34,231 nucleotides of DNA from assembly GCA_024405155.1 (NCBI GenBank), contig JAKSPC010000023.1, positions 1 to 34,231 of the forward strand. The letters are read 5' to 3'. The notes beneath the pieces are model-generated. The model did no database searches and was not told the DNA's origin. It saw nothing but the letters and a program-made list of their open reading frames with translations. Numbering within the stretch: the stretch's first letter is position 1; each line of letters starts with the position of its first letter. This DNA comes from Lachnospiraceae bacterium (GTDB lineage Bacteria; Bacillota; Clostridia; Lachnospirales; Lachnospiraceae). Shown here piece after piece: positions 24,573-31,579 of this stretch. Both the position numbers and the translations under genes were made by a program.

Positions 24573-26228
24573 TTACTTGTTCGGATAGGGCTCAAGGAAT
24601 GCATGGAAGTGTCTCATGGGAAGGTTGTGGCCCCAAACGATACGCATGTTGGGGATGTTCTCACGATCTTCGTACAGTTCCTTAACTGCTGCGATGACAT
24701 AGTCCAGGTGCTCACGGGTGAGACGGCTTCTGTCGATTGCGAAACGAACAACGTTTGCAACTTCCTTCTGCTGCTCGGGAGTCTTCAGGTCATACTCCAT
24801 CGAGTAGTCACCAAGCTCGGAAACACGGATGCCGTAACGGCGGATCAGCTCAAGTGAGAAGCCCTCACCTGCGAAGGTCTCGTGACCGCGCTTGCCGTCG
24901 AAGAACTCATCCATGTTGATGTATACTGCATGTCCGCCGGCGGGGATAACAACACCCTTGACGCCTGCCTTGTAGAATCCCTCTGCAAGGTAGTTGCACT
25001 GTGCAACTCTCTCGTTCATGTAGTTGAAGTCGCAGGACTCGTAGAGACCTACTGCCAGAGCCATGATGTCACGTCCGCTCATTCCGCCGTAGGAATCGTT
25101 GCCGTAGCAGGAGATCTGCTTAACCTTGAGAAGTACACCAACGTCGGTGGTAACGTACTTGGGATCGCCCTCGTGACCTTCCTCGAAGTCAGAGAAGTTT
25201 CTCCAGAAGTAACCTTTATCTCTGAATGCGAGCATGCCGCCCATGTTTGCATGGCCGTCCTTCTTTGCTGACATGCAGAATGCATCGCAGTAGGAGAACA
25301 TTTCGGTAGCGATCTCGGCGATGGACTTGTCGGCATAGCCTTCCTCGTTCATCTTGATGAAGTAAGCGTTCTCTGCCCATCTTGCGGTATCAAGAACGTA
25401 AGGAATGTTGTAGGAGTGAGCGATCTCGCTGACTGCCTTCAGGTTAGCCATGGAAACTGCCTGTCCGCAAACGGGGTTGTTGGTGATGCAGGTGAAGATG
25501 AGCGGGATGTTCTCTGCGCCTACAGCGTCGATCAGCTGATTCAGCTTGTCGATATCCATGTTGCCCTTGAAGGGGTTCTTCTCATAGCGGCCGCCTTCGG
25601 GTACTTCGTAAAGGAGTTCCTTGTTGTAAAGGTTACGCGGAACGGAACCCATCTGCTTGATGTTTCCTTCGGTGGTATCGAAATGTCCGTTTGAGGGAAT
25701 GGTGAATACCTTGCCGGGATGTCTCTTGGCGAGGATCTTCTTAACGATCTCCATCAGAACTGACTCTGCAGCACGGCCCTGCTGGATAATGAAGGTGTTG
25801 GGGCGCTCCATCTGAGCTGCGCCGCCGTTGAACAGGCCGCCTTCGTACTCGCAAAGGTAAAGCTCGTCCATCATCTTCTCAACGTCTCTGCAGTCGGTGC
25901 GAACCAGGTCGATAGCCTTCTTCCAGTTCTTCTCTCCGCCTCTCTCGAAGATATCACGGAAAGTGTCGAGAAGTACGTAGTAACCGGTGTTGCGGCCGTA
26001 AGCCTCGTCGCCAAGGAACAGGGAAGCCCACTGCTGGTTGGTCATTGCGGTCGTGCCGGAGTCGGAAAGCATATCAATGGTAAGCATTCCTGACGGGAAA
26101 GCGAACTCGTTGTAGTGAGTAGCCTTCAGAGCACGCTCACGCTGTTCAACGGTAACTTCCGCAACGTCACGGACAGCATAGGTAAAGTGATGGGGTGTCG
26201 GTACATTAAGTTTGTACTCTTTTGCCAT
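24573..26228 (-). CDS. tnaA: Tryptophanase-family beta-eliminating lyase (long form)
   Basis: A 551-residue PLP enzyme of the tryptophanase/tyrosine phenol-lyase family. It keeps the substrate/PLP landmarks: TIDMLSDSGTTAMT, GDEAYGRNTGYY, QQGRAAE, GHFDTTEGNI, VLDTARWAENAYFI and the PLP-lysine box SAKKDGH (K323). E. coli TnaA is 471 residues. The extra length is mainly an insertion of about 45 residues at about 95-140 (between DTFRDIF and NTFIIQQGR) and another of about 20 near 345-365. It would split L-tryptophan (or a related amino acid) to indole, pyruvate and ammonia in the cytosol; specificity is inferred from family and neighbours. AGGAGGAG precedes the start. Codon use (many CGT, GCT, GTT) suggests very high expression. 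Confidence 0.88.
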   Translation of the reverse strand: MAKEYKLNVPTPHHFTYAVRDVAEVTVEQRERALKATHYNEFAFPSGMLTIDMLSDSGTTAMTNQQWASLFLGDEAYGRNTGYYVLLDTFRDIFERGGEKNWKKAIDLVRTDCRDVEKMMDELYLCEYEGGLFNGGAAQMERPNTFIIQQGRAAESVLMEIVKKILAKRHPGKVFTIPSNGHFDTTEGNIKQMGSVPRNLYNKELLYEVPEGGRYEKNPFKGNMDIDKLNQLIDAVGAENIPLIFTCITNNPVCGQAVSMANLKAVSEIAHSYNIPYVLDTARWAENAYFIKMNEEGYADKSIAEIATEMFSYCDAFCMSAKKDGHANMGGMLAFRDKGYFWRNFSDFEEGHEGDPKYVTTDVGVLLKVKQISCYGNDSYGGMSGRDIMALAVGLYESCDFNYMNERVAQCNYLAEGFYKAGVKGVVIPAGGHAVYINMDEFFDGKRGHETFAGEGFSLELIRRYGIRVSELGDYSMEYDLKTPEQQKEVANVVRFAIDRSRLTREHLDYVIAAVKELYEDRENIPNMRIVWGHNLPMRHFHAFLEPYPNK

Positions 26229-26271
26229 TTTTCATTCTCCTCCTGAAAATAATTAGTTCAAAGTTCTTGGA

Positions 26272-26649
26272 TCAGCCAACAACTGCGATGCACTCGATCT
26301 CTACCAGGGCATCCTTGGGAAGTCTTGCCACTTCCACAGCGCTTCTTGCCGGGTAGTCGCCTTCAAAGAAGGTCTTGTAAACTCCGTTCATAGCGGCGAA
26401 ATTGTTCATGTCGCTAAGGAAAACGGTGGTCTTTATCACATCTGCCATGGATGCGCCTGCTGCCTCCAGGATGGAACGGCAGTTGGTGAGGGAAGCCTTG
26501 GTCTGCGCTTCGATCCCCTCCGGGAACGCGCCGGTCTCCATGTCGATGGGGAGCTGACCGGATGTAATAAGAAGATTACCTTTTTTTACTGCCTGAGAAT
26601 AGGGGCCGATAGCACCGGGAGCCTTTTCCGTAGCAATGATTTCTTTCAT
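26272..26649 (-). CDS. ridA: RidA family enamine/imine deaminase
   Basis: A 125-residue protein covering the whole YjgF/YER057c/UK114 family: ATEKAPGAIGPYSQAVK, LLITSGQLPID, the NCRSILEAAG helix, YPARSAVEVARLPKDALVEIECIAV with the catalytic Arg and Glu. RidA hydrolyses reactive 2-aminoacrylate and related enamines to keto acids and ammonia. Beta-eliminating lyases such as the next gene generate exactly this intermediate, so co-transcription makes biochemical sense. GCAGGAGG precedes the start, and a near-consensus promoter lies just upstream. It is first in the ridA-tnaA-transporter unit. Confidence 0.95.
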   Translation of the reverse strand: MKEIIATEKAPGAIGPYSQAVKKGNLLITSGQLPIDMETGAFPEGIEAQTKASLTNCRSILEAAGASMADVIKTTVFLSDMNNFAAMNGVYKTFFEGDYPARSAVEVARLPKDALVEIECIAVVG

Positions 26650-26677
26650 GGCACAATACCTCCTGCGTTTTTAAGAT

Positions 26678-26706
26678 ATTTTATCGTTTTTCAAAAATTT
26701 AGTCAA
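26678..26706 (-). promoter_or_regulatory. Promoter of the ridA-tnaA operon
   Basis: Leftward TTGACT (26706-26701), a 17-bp spacer and TAAAAT (26683-26678) lie about 30 bp before the ridA start. Confidence 0.82.
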
Positions 26707-26755
26707 TTTGTAAGGGTTTGGCTGTATAAAAATCTCAACTATGCACAAAATCTTC

Positions 26756-26783
26756 TTGAAATTTTGTTGGAATTGTTTATACT
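26756..26783 (+). promoter_or_regulatory. Promoter of the YheO-type regulator
   Basis: TTGAAA (26756-26761), a 16-bp spacer and TATACT (26778-26783), about 95 bp before the start. It is back to back with the ridA promoter, so one bound regulator could affect both. Confidence 0.65.
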
Positions 26784-26877
26784 GAACAAAGAAATATGAG
26801 AAATTATTATTATCCGTGTTTCGATTCTCACCTTTTATTATCACCGTTAGAAATTTGTAAGAATTCGGAGGCCTTCC

Positions 26878-27594
26878 ATGACAGACACGATGATCAGAAC
26901 CTATTCCTCACTGGTGCATTTCCTGGGGGAAGCCCTGGGCCCCTGCTACGAAGTGGTGCTGCAGGACACCTCCGGTGAAAAAGGCGGCATCGTTGCCATT
27001 GCCAACGGCGAGATCAGCGGCCGGCACGTGGGATCACCCCTTACCGGCAGCGCTATCCGCATGATCATGTCCCGGAAATATGAAGAGACCGACATGGTGC
27101 TGAACTACCGTGGCGTATTGAAAGACGGCCGCACCATCCGTTCCTCCACCAAGTTCCTTTATGACGAAAACGGAAAGCTGGCCGGTCTTCTGTGCATCAA
27201 TTTCGACCCCACGCCCTTCAGGAATATGGCGCGTACGCTGACCGAGACCATCCATCCGAACGATTTCATCCGGCACTATCTGGAGCCGGCAATGACAGAA
27301 AACGACACGTCCCGCGAGCTGGCCCCCATCGCCGGTCCCACGGAATACTTCAGCGCGGATTCCACCTCTCTGATGAACGACCTCTTTACAGAGACCACCG
27401 CCTCCATGGGTCTGCCCACTTCCCGCCTGAAGCAGGAGGAAAAGATCCTGCTCATCACGAAGCTTTACGAAAGCGGACTTTTCAAGCTGAAAGGCTCCGT
27501 GGAATTTGCTGCGGAAAAGCTGGACTGCTCCCAGGCCAGCATCTACCGGTATCTGACCATCGTAAAGAAAAGCGAAAACAAAGCGCGCCAGTGA
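26878..27594 (+). CDS. YheO/DauR-type PAS-HTH transcriptional regulator
   Basis: A 238-residue protein. Residues about 10-115 form a YheO-like PAS sensor (FLGEALGPCYEVVLQD, NGEISGRHVGSPLT, STKFLYDENGKLAGLLCINFD). The C-terminal about 60 residues (KILLITKLYESGLFKLKGSV, AAEKLDCSQASIYRYL) form the matching HTH. DauR, a family member, regulates D-arginine catabolism, and YheO-type regulators often sit beside amino-acid or RidA genes. Here it is divergent from ridA-tnaA-transporter and is the obvious candidate regulator, perhaps sensing tryptophan, a product or an enamine-derived signal. GGAGG precedes the ATG. Confidence 0.9.
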   Translation: MTDTMIRTYSSLVHFLGEALGPCYEVVLQDTSGEKGGIVAIANGEISGRHVGSPLTGSAIRMIMSRKYEETDMVLNYRGVLKDGRTIRSSTKFLYDENGKLAGLLCINFDPTPFRNMARTLTETIHPNDFIRHYLEPAMTENDTSRELAPIAGPTEYFSADSTSLMNDLFTETTASMGLPTSRLKQEEKILLITKLYESGLFKLKGSVEFAAEKLDCSQASIYRYLTIVKKSENKARQ

Positions 27595-27609
27595 TGTCAC
27601 CGGCGCGCT
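27582..27609. terminator. Hairpin between convergent genes
   Basis: AGCGCGCC / GGCGCGCT (27582-27589 / 27602-27609) spans the stop of the YheO-type gene and lies 7 bp before the convergent MerR stop. The U-tract is weak (AACTGTTTATT). Confidence 0.5.
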
Positions 27610-27615
27610 AACTGT

Positions 27616-28407
27616 TTATTCGATCGGCAGCTGGATCTCCGTCAGCCAGTCTTCCTCGGATTCCTTGTTCCAGATACCGTCAATGTAACATTCCCGGGCA
27701 AGCCCTGATGCCGTGTACCCGTTCTGCTCCGCATATTTCATCAGAAACGCGTATGCTTCCCCGATCTTGTCATAGGCTCCCTTGTGATAGATGCTCAGGA
27801 CCTTTGCAGCCGGGAGCGTTTTGAACCTGATAAGTTCGTTTTCTTTTCCGAATGCCGTTACGGCTTCATTGTGTCTGATGTGAATGTCCGTTTCTTTATA
27901 CTCGCCGTCAAGATACTCACAGAACTCATAGGGCGGCTCCGCGCACTTAAGTCCCGGATTCAGCTTAAGGCACTCTTCACCCACAGACGGGATCCACTGC
28001 ATGCTGTCCGAATAAGTCTTTAAAACCGTTTCCGCAGTATAAACGATCTTTTCGGGGATCACTTTCTCCGTTACCTGGTATTTCATCTCACTGTCCTCCA
28101 GAATTGATTGAATTATGGAAAGACGGGATTCGATCCTTTGCTTTTCTTTTGTAAGTGACCCTATCTTCTCCTGCAGGATCTCTTTCGCATCAGCGCCATG
28201 AAAGACCGCCCTGATCTCTTCGATGGACAGATCAAGCTGCCGGTAGGATTTGATCTTTGCGGCGGTTTCAAGCTGTGAAGTCTCGTAAAACCTGTAGCCG
28301 TTCCATTCGTCAACGGAGGCCGGTTTCAGAAGGCCTTCCTTTTCGTAAAACCTCAGGGCCTTGACGGTCAGATGTGAAAGCTTTGAAAAATCACTTATTT
28401 TGAGCAT
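27616..28407 (-). CDS. MerR-family regulator with GyrI-like effector domain
   Basis: A 263-residue protein. The N-terminal MerR winged HTH (ISDFSKLSHLTVKALRFYEKEGLL, FYETSQLETAAKIKSYRQL) is followed by a coiled-coil dimerisation helix (about 80-120) and a C-terminal GyrI-like/effector-binding domain of about 150 residues (AKVLSIYHKGAYDKIGEAYAFL, CYIDGIWN, WLTEIQLPIE). This is the BmrR/BltR-type plan that binds hydrophobic or cationic drugs. GGAAAGGAG precedes the start. Its own promoter has the distorted MerR spacing, pointing to autoactivation. No drug exporter is adjacent. Confidence 0.92.
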   Translation of the reverse strand: MLKISDFSKLSHLTVKALRFYEKEGLLKPASVDEWNGYRFYETSQLETAAKIKSYRQLDLSIEEIRAVFHGADAKEILQEKIGSLTKEKQRIESRLSIIQSILEDSEMKYQVTEKVIPEKIVYTAETVLKTYSDSMQWIPSVGEECLKLNPGLKCAEPPYEFCEYLDGEYKETDIHIRHNEAVTAFGKENELIRFKTLPAAKVLSIYHKGAYDKIGEAYAFLMKYAEQNGYTASGLARECYIDGIWNKESEEDWLTEIQLPIE

Positions 28408-28434
28408 TGTCTGAATCTCCTTTCCACATTTGGC

Positions 28435-28465
28435 ACTTTATTCTATCCCCTTAGGGATGAGTCAA
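28435..28465 (-). promoter_or_regulatory. MerR-type promoter with 19-bp spacer and dyad
   Basis: Leftward TTGACT (28465-28460), a spacer of exactly 19 bp and TAAAGT (28440-28435). A dyad ATCCC-TAAG-GGGAT is centred in the spacer. This is the hallmark architecture of MerR-activated promoters, placed directly before the MerR gene itself. Confidence 0.85.
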
Positions 28466-28566
28466 GAGGTAAAACCGGAATGATCTGTTGAATATTGTCT
28501 TTTTTCAGAAATCCCAGTGCGTATAAAGAATATGTCGTAAACCCTTCGCCGCCTCCGACATTTGTA

Positions 28567-28643
28567 CTGACTTTTTTCAATAGATTTCAGTGGTTCGTAT
28601 TGTCGTTTTTAAAAGGATACAGCGTACTTGTTTTGTCATTTTT
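28567..28643. repeat. Three short repeats at 33-bp period
   Basis: CTGACTTTTTT (28567), TTGTCGTTTTT (28600) and TTGTCATTTTT (28633) start exactly 33 bp apart in an otherwise gene-free stretch. The segment 28466-28767 holds no other feature I can support. Confidence 0.55.
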
Positions 28644-28767
28644 CGCCGAATCCATTAGAATGTTTTCCGTTACTTCAGTGGTAAGCCGGTCGACAGGCGA
28701 ATAAAATAACTGAAACAGTGGTTTCCCATCCATTCGGCCAACCTGGAATGAGGTCGAAAAAACCGGC

Positions 28768-28967
28768 ATGTGAGCCGGTGAGCGGTTTGAACTGTGTCCG
28801 GCTCACATAAATGCGCGAGAAACTTTTGCCGATTTGGACCTCTGGCGCCCTGATACCCTTAGCGGCTCACATCGCTCCCGAAAATCCTGCAGAAATTGTC
28901 TCAAAACGGTTTACATAAATTTATGTATGTGAGCCAAATGGCATCAAACCACGTCAGCGGCTCACAT
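28768..28967. repeat. Cluster of inverted ATGTGAGCC/GGCTCACAT repeats in a 32/64-bp register
   Basis: Left arms ATGTGAGCC start at 28768 and 28927; right arms GGCTCACAT start at 28800, 28864 and 28959. Both complete pairs have arm starts exactly 32 bp apart, and neighbouring arms are 64 and 63 bp apart. A perfect 16-bp palindrome (TACATAAATTTATGTA, 28912-28927) touches one left arm. No gene is present in this stretch. The layout recalls the 9937-10230 array but with different arm sequence. Confidence 0.8.
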
Positions 28968-29090
28968 CGCAGTTTTTGTAACCATTATACGGAAGAGCAG
29001 GAGGCCAGCCGGGAGCGGCAGGGATCATGATTCCGGCTGATCTCTGAGCAGTAACCGCCTGCCGGCGTATACCGGACACGGATCTGTAAC

Positions 29091-29126
29091 AAAAAAGCAG
29101 CTGATCTCTACCTGACCAACTGCTTT
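29091..29126 (-). terminator. Strong leftward intrinsic terminator
   Basis: Leftward AAAGCAGTTGGTC-loop-GATCAGCTGCTTT (13 pairs including G-U) is followed by TTTTTT. It lies 280 bp beyond the AlbA-domain gene stop and is the first terminator met by that transcript. Confidence 0.8.
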
Positions 29127-29405
29127 CAAGCCGTTCCCGATGCGGTGCAAAGCGTCCGGGGGACGCTTGTCATGCACCGACCGAAGCGGAGCGTAGACGA
29201 ACGCACGACCTTCCGCTTAGGAGTTACCGCTTTTCCGGTAAAAACCGGCTGGCCGAAGTCAACCGGAGTCAATACTGTAAAGGCTTGTTTCCATTTCCCG
29301 GTCAAATCCGGTAAACCGGTAACAACCGCGGAAAAGCACGGAAAAAGCTGTTAAATTAGATATGTATTAGATGCATCTAACAAAGGCGGAAGGGAGGTGG
29401 TCAAA
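29127..29405. other. Gene-free, ACCGG-rich stretch, possible mobile-element relic
   Basis: No supported gene. The stretch carries repeated CCGGT/ACCGG words, GC-rich inverted segments (GCGTCCGGGGGACGC at about 29149-29163) and, near the end, a ribosome-site-like GGGAGGTGG with no gene behind it. The sequence then runs straight into the 3' end of the convergent AlbA-domain gene. It may be the leader of a lost element gene. Confidence 0.3.
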
Positions 29406-30866
29406 TCAGTTTTTCACAGCAACGAATCTCTGCTTCTGACTCTGCGGTCTTTCCGGTATCGTCATTTTTATCAGACCCTTTTTAATCATGGGATTCACAT
29501 AAGCCGACATCGCATACGGTACTGTTCCGATTTTGAGATGCTCTGCTATTTCCTGTCTGCTTCTTGGAATATCCAGAAACATCAGCAGGTCTTTTTCTGC
29601 CCTGCTTAAATCACAATCGAAAGCCGTCTTTTCCTGTTCCGTATGTACATCGTTATAAAGAGTTACGGTAAATGATCCCCGCTCATCAGAAAATACCGGT
29701 TCCTTCAATCCATGTTCTTTCATGCATCTTCTGATAGTCGGAATTCCGGAGTACCTGTTTTCTGTGATTTTCATAATTTCCAGTGCCGTGACCAGAACCG
29801 GATTTCTGGTGTCAGGCTGCATTTTCCCCAGCTGATCTATCTGCATCCGCCCATAGATCCCGCCGGGATTCTTTATTTCGATCCGGTCCGGATACATCCG
29901 GATCTGTATTGGCATCCCTTCTGTATAAATACTGTAATCTCTGTGTACTAATGCATTGAGCACTGCCTCTCTGATGGCAGCGACCGGATACTCCGTGCGG
30001 TCCTCACGCTTTCCTGTGTCAGGATTTACAATGGTTTTCGTCTTCATATTCTTTCTGGTAAAGGCTATTGCCTGATCCAGCATCTCAGGAATATTCCCCT
30101 CGATCCTCCGGTTATCTATAAACCGTTCTCCTGACTCACCCGTCTCACCGTATTCATTTCCCGGCAAAACGACCGCAGTAATACAAAGCTGCGGAAAGAA
30201 CGCCTGAGGGTATCTGCAGAACAGCATCACAGAACTTAAGGTGACTTCTCCTTTTCTGGTAATACTCATCAGTTCATAGATCTCTTCATCCGTCAGAACG
30301 CTTATATTCCTCTTTTCTGCTTTCAAACGGTCTATATATTCATCTAGCAGTGAACGGTCCAGCATTTCGAAAGAGGCTCTCGGAACAGGGCGGATATCGT
30401 CCTGATATTTCTTCCGGAAAGCTTCATAACTATATACTTCATATTCAGTCATCGGCTCATCGCTGTCACCAACGCGCACGTAAGAGCCCTTTAACCGTCC
30501 TTTACCCTGATAATAGCAAGGCCTGTCAGAAACATCGATTCCGGGGATTTCTGCAGACACGAAGGCTTTTCCATCTTTTTCCGCAACCGTAAGAAGTGGT
30601 CTTATAACAGGTTCCATCTGAAGGCATTGTTCATTGATTCTCTTTTGTATCTCCTGTGGATCATATACTCCGCACTCATTATAGTTATCATCTTCATCAA
30701 CTCCAAAGATGATAGTTCCGCCATCATCCTGATTTGAAAAGGAAGAAAGGGTATCATACAGTCTTTTCGGACATTCTTTTTCAGCTGCTTTCAGTTCCAG
30801 TGTCCGTGTCTCACACTTTTGTATCCGGATCTCATTTAACTTTTCAAGAAGTTCTTCACTTGTCAT
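29406..30866 (-). CDS. Schlafen/AlbA_2-domain protein with RecG-like C-terminus
   Basis: A 486-residue protein. The N-terminal AlbA_2 (Schlafen-type divergent AAA_4) domain shows ETRTLELKAAEKECPKRL, FSNQDDGGTIIFGVDED and a GSYVRVGDSDEPM strand. The middle has the HATPase_c_4 part (AIREAVLNALVHRDYS, IEIKNPGGIYG). A C-terminal winged-helix follows (LSRAEKDLLMFLDIP, RSRQEIAEHLKIG). Such proteins are often annotated as ATP-dependent DNA helicase RecG-related transcriptional regulators but lack helicase motifs; some act in phage defence or as regulators. AGGAGG precedes the start, which lies inside a long inverted repeat. It has a consensus promoter. Confidence 0.88.
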   Translation of the reverse strand: MTSEELLEKLNEIRIQKCETRTLELKAAEKECPKRLYDTLSSFSNQDDGGTIIFGVDEDDNYNECGVYDPQEIQKRINEQCLQMEPVIRPLLTVAEKDGKAFVSAEIPGIDVSDRPCYYQGKGRLKGSYVRVGDSDEPMTEYEVYSYEAFRKKYQDDIRPVPRASFEMLDRSLLDEYIDRLKAEKRNISVLTDEEIYELMSITRKGEVTLSSVMLFCRYPQAFFPQLCITAVVLPGNEYGETGESGERFIDNRRIEGNIPEMLDQAIAFTRKNMKTKTIVNPDTGKREDRTEYPVAAIREAVLNALVHRDYSIYTEGMPIQIRMYPDRIEIKNPGGIYGRMQIDQLGKMQPDTRNPVLVTALEIMKITENRYSGIPTIRRCMKEHGLKEPVFSDERGSFTVTLYNDVHTEQEKTAFDCDLSRAEKDLLMFLDIPRSRQEIAEHLKIGTVPYAMSAYVNPMIKKGLIKMTIPERPQSQKQRFVAVKN

Positions 30867-30977
30867 TTAACATTTCCTCCTAATATATCCAATATCTTAA
30901 ATTTTTTTATCACATTTGTCAAATATATTTGAGCTTTTGATAAAATATTTAATGTTTTATGGAAATGTTAAATGACA
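30861..30977. repeat. 17-bp perfect inverted repeat bracketing the AlbA-gene promoter
   Basis: TGTCATTTAACATTTCC (30861-30877) and its exact reverse complement (30961-30977) lie 83 bp apart. The proximal copy includes part of the ribosome site and the ATG of the AlbA-domain gene; the distal copy is upstream of its promoter. Confidence 0.92.
30894..30922 (-). promoter_or_regulatory. Promoter of the AlbA-domain gene
   Basis: Leftward TTGACA (30922-30917), a 17-bp spacer and TAAGAT (30899-30894), 28 bp before the start codon. Confidence 0.85.
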
Positions 30978-31013
30978 TTTTCAATAGTTCTGCTTTTGAT
31001 TCTGGATAATAGA

Positions 31014-31056
31014 AACACGGCAGGCGGACCCGCTTTGAGTCATCATCTGCCGTGTT
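31014..31056 (-). terminator. Hairpin after the ART-partner gene
   Basis: Leftward AACACGGCAG / CTGCCGTGTT (10-bp stem, 23-nt loop) is followed by TCTATT, about 45 bp beyond the 31100 stop. The U-tract is weak, so read-through into the AlbA gene is possible. Confidence 0.55.
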
Positions 31057-31099
31057 CTATGTACTCTATTCTTATTTGGTATTCGCCGCCAGGACATTT

Positions 31100-31579
31100 T
31101 CATGCCCCTTTTCGTATTCTCCGGAAAACCTGATACTGTTTTTCGATGCTCATGTCAAAGGATATATCTTTTGCCTCAAGGATCCTCTCTATTGCCTGAG
31201 CACAATCCATTGTATGACAGGCCGGATACATTTCTCTCAGTTCTTTCGGCTTGACCATCCTGTATGCCTGCACGGATGACAGCTCATATGCATAGGAAAA
31301 ATACCGATAAATATACCCGATCCAGAAAAGTTCGTTCGCCGAGTATTTTACAGATCCGTAAGATGTGACACCATATTGCTCTTCCACTCTTTCGATCATA
31401 TCCCTCGGTGTCATTACGGTATCCAGCGAATATCCAGAATCCAGAAATCTCGCCGTTTCGCTGTGCATAAACCGACGAATGAATATTTCCGAACTGCAGG
31501 AAAGCACTTTCTGCGACAGCTCAAATGCCTGCGCCTGCAGATCACACAGTATCAGCCCTGTATTGTCAATTGTCTTCAT
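31100..31579 (-). CDS. Partner of the HTH-ART gene, putative antitoxin/toxin component of unknown family
   Basis: A 159-residue soluble protein. I recall its core (SSEIFIRRFMHSE, LFWIGYIYRYFSYAYELSS, MVKPKELREMYPACHTMD, AQAIERILEAK) from unnamed Firmicutes proteins next to DUF3990 genes. It has no signal or membrane segment and is mostly helical. It overlaps the upstream HTH-ART gene by ATGA, so production is coupled. By position it is the likely cognate partner (antitoxin or substrate adaptor) of the ADP-ribosyltransferase-like protein. No catalytic motif is visible, and the function is not established. Confidence 0.75.
   Translation of the reverse strand: MKTIDNTGLILCDLQAQAFELSQKVLSCSSEIFIRRFMHSETARFLDSGYSLDTVMTPRDMIERVEEQYGVTSYGSVKYSANELFWIGYIYRYFSYAYELSSVQAYRMVKPKELREMYPACHTMDCAQAIERILEAKDISFDMSIEKQYQVFRRIRKGA

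Noticed and set aside
26650-26877. TnaC-like leader peptide
   Set aside because: No short frame with a ribosome site and a single critical Trp precedes ridA or tnaA, and ridA follows its promoter directly.
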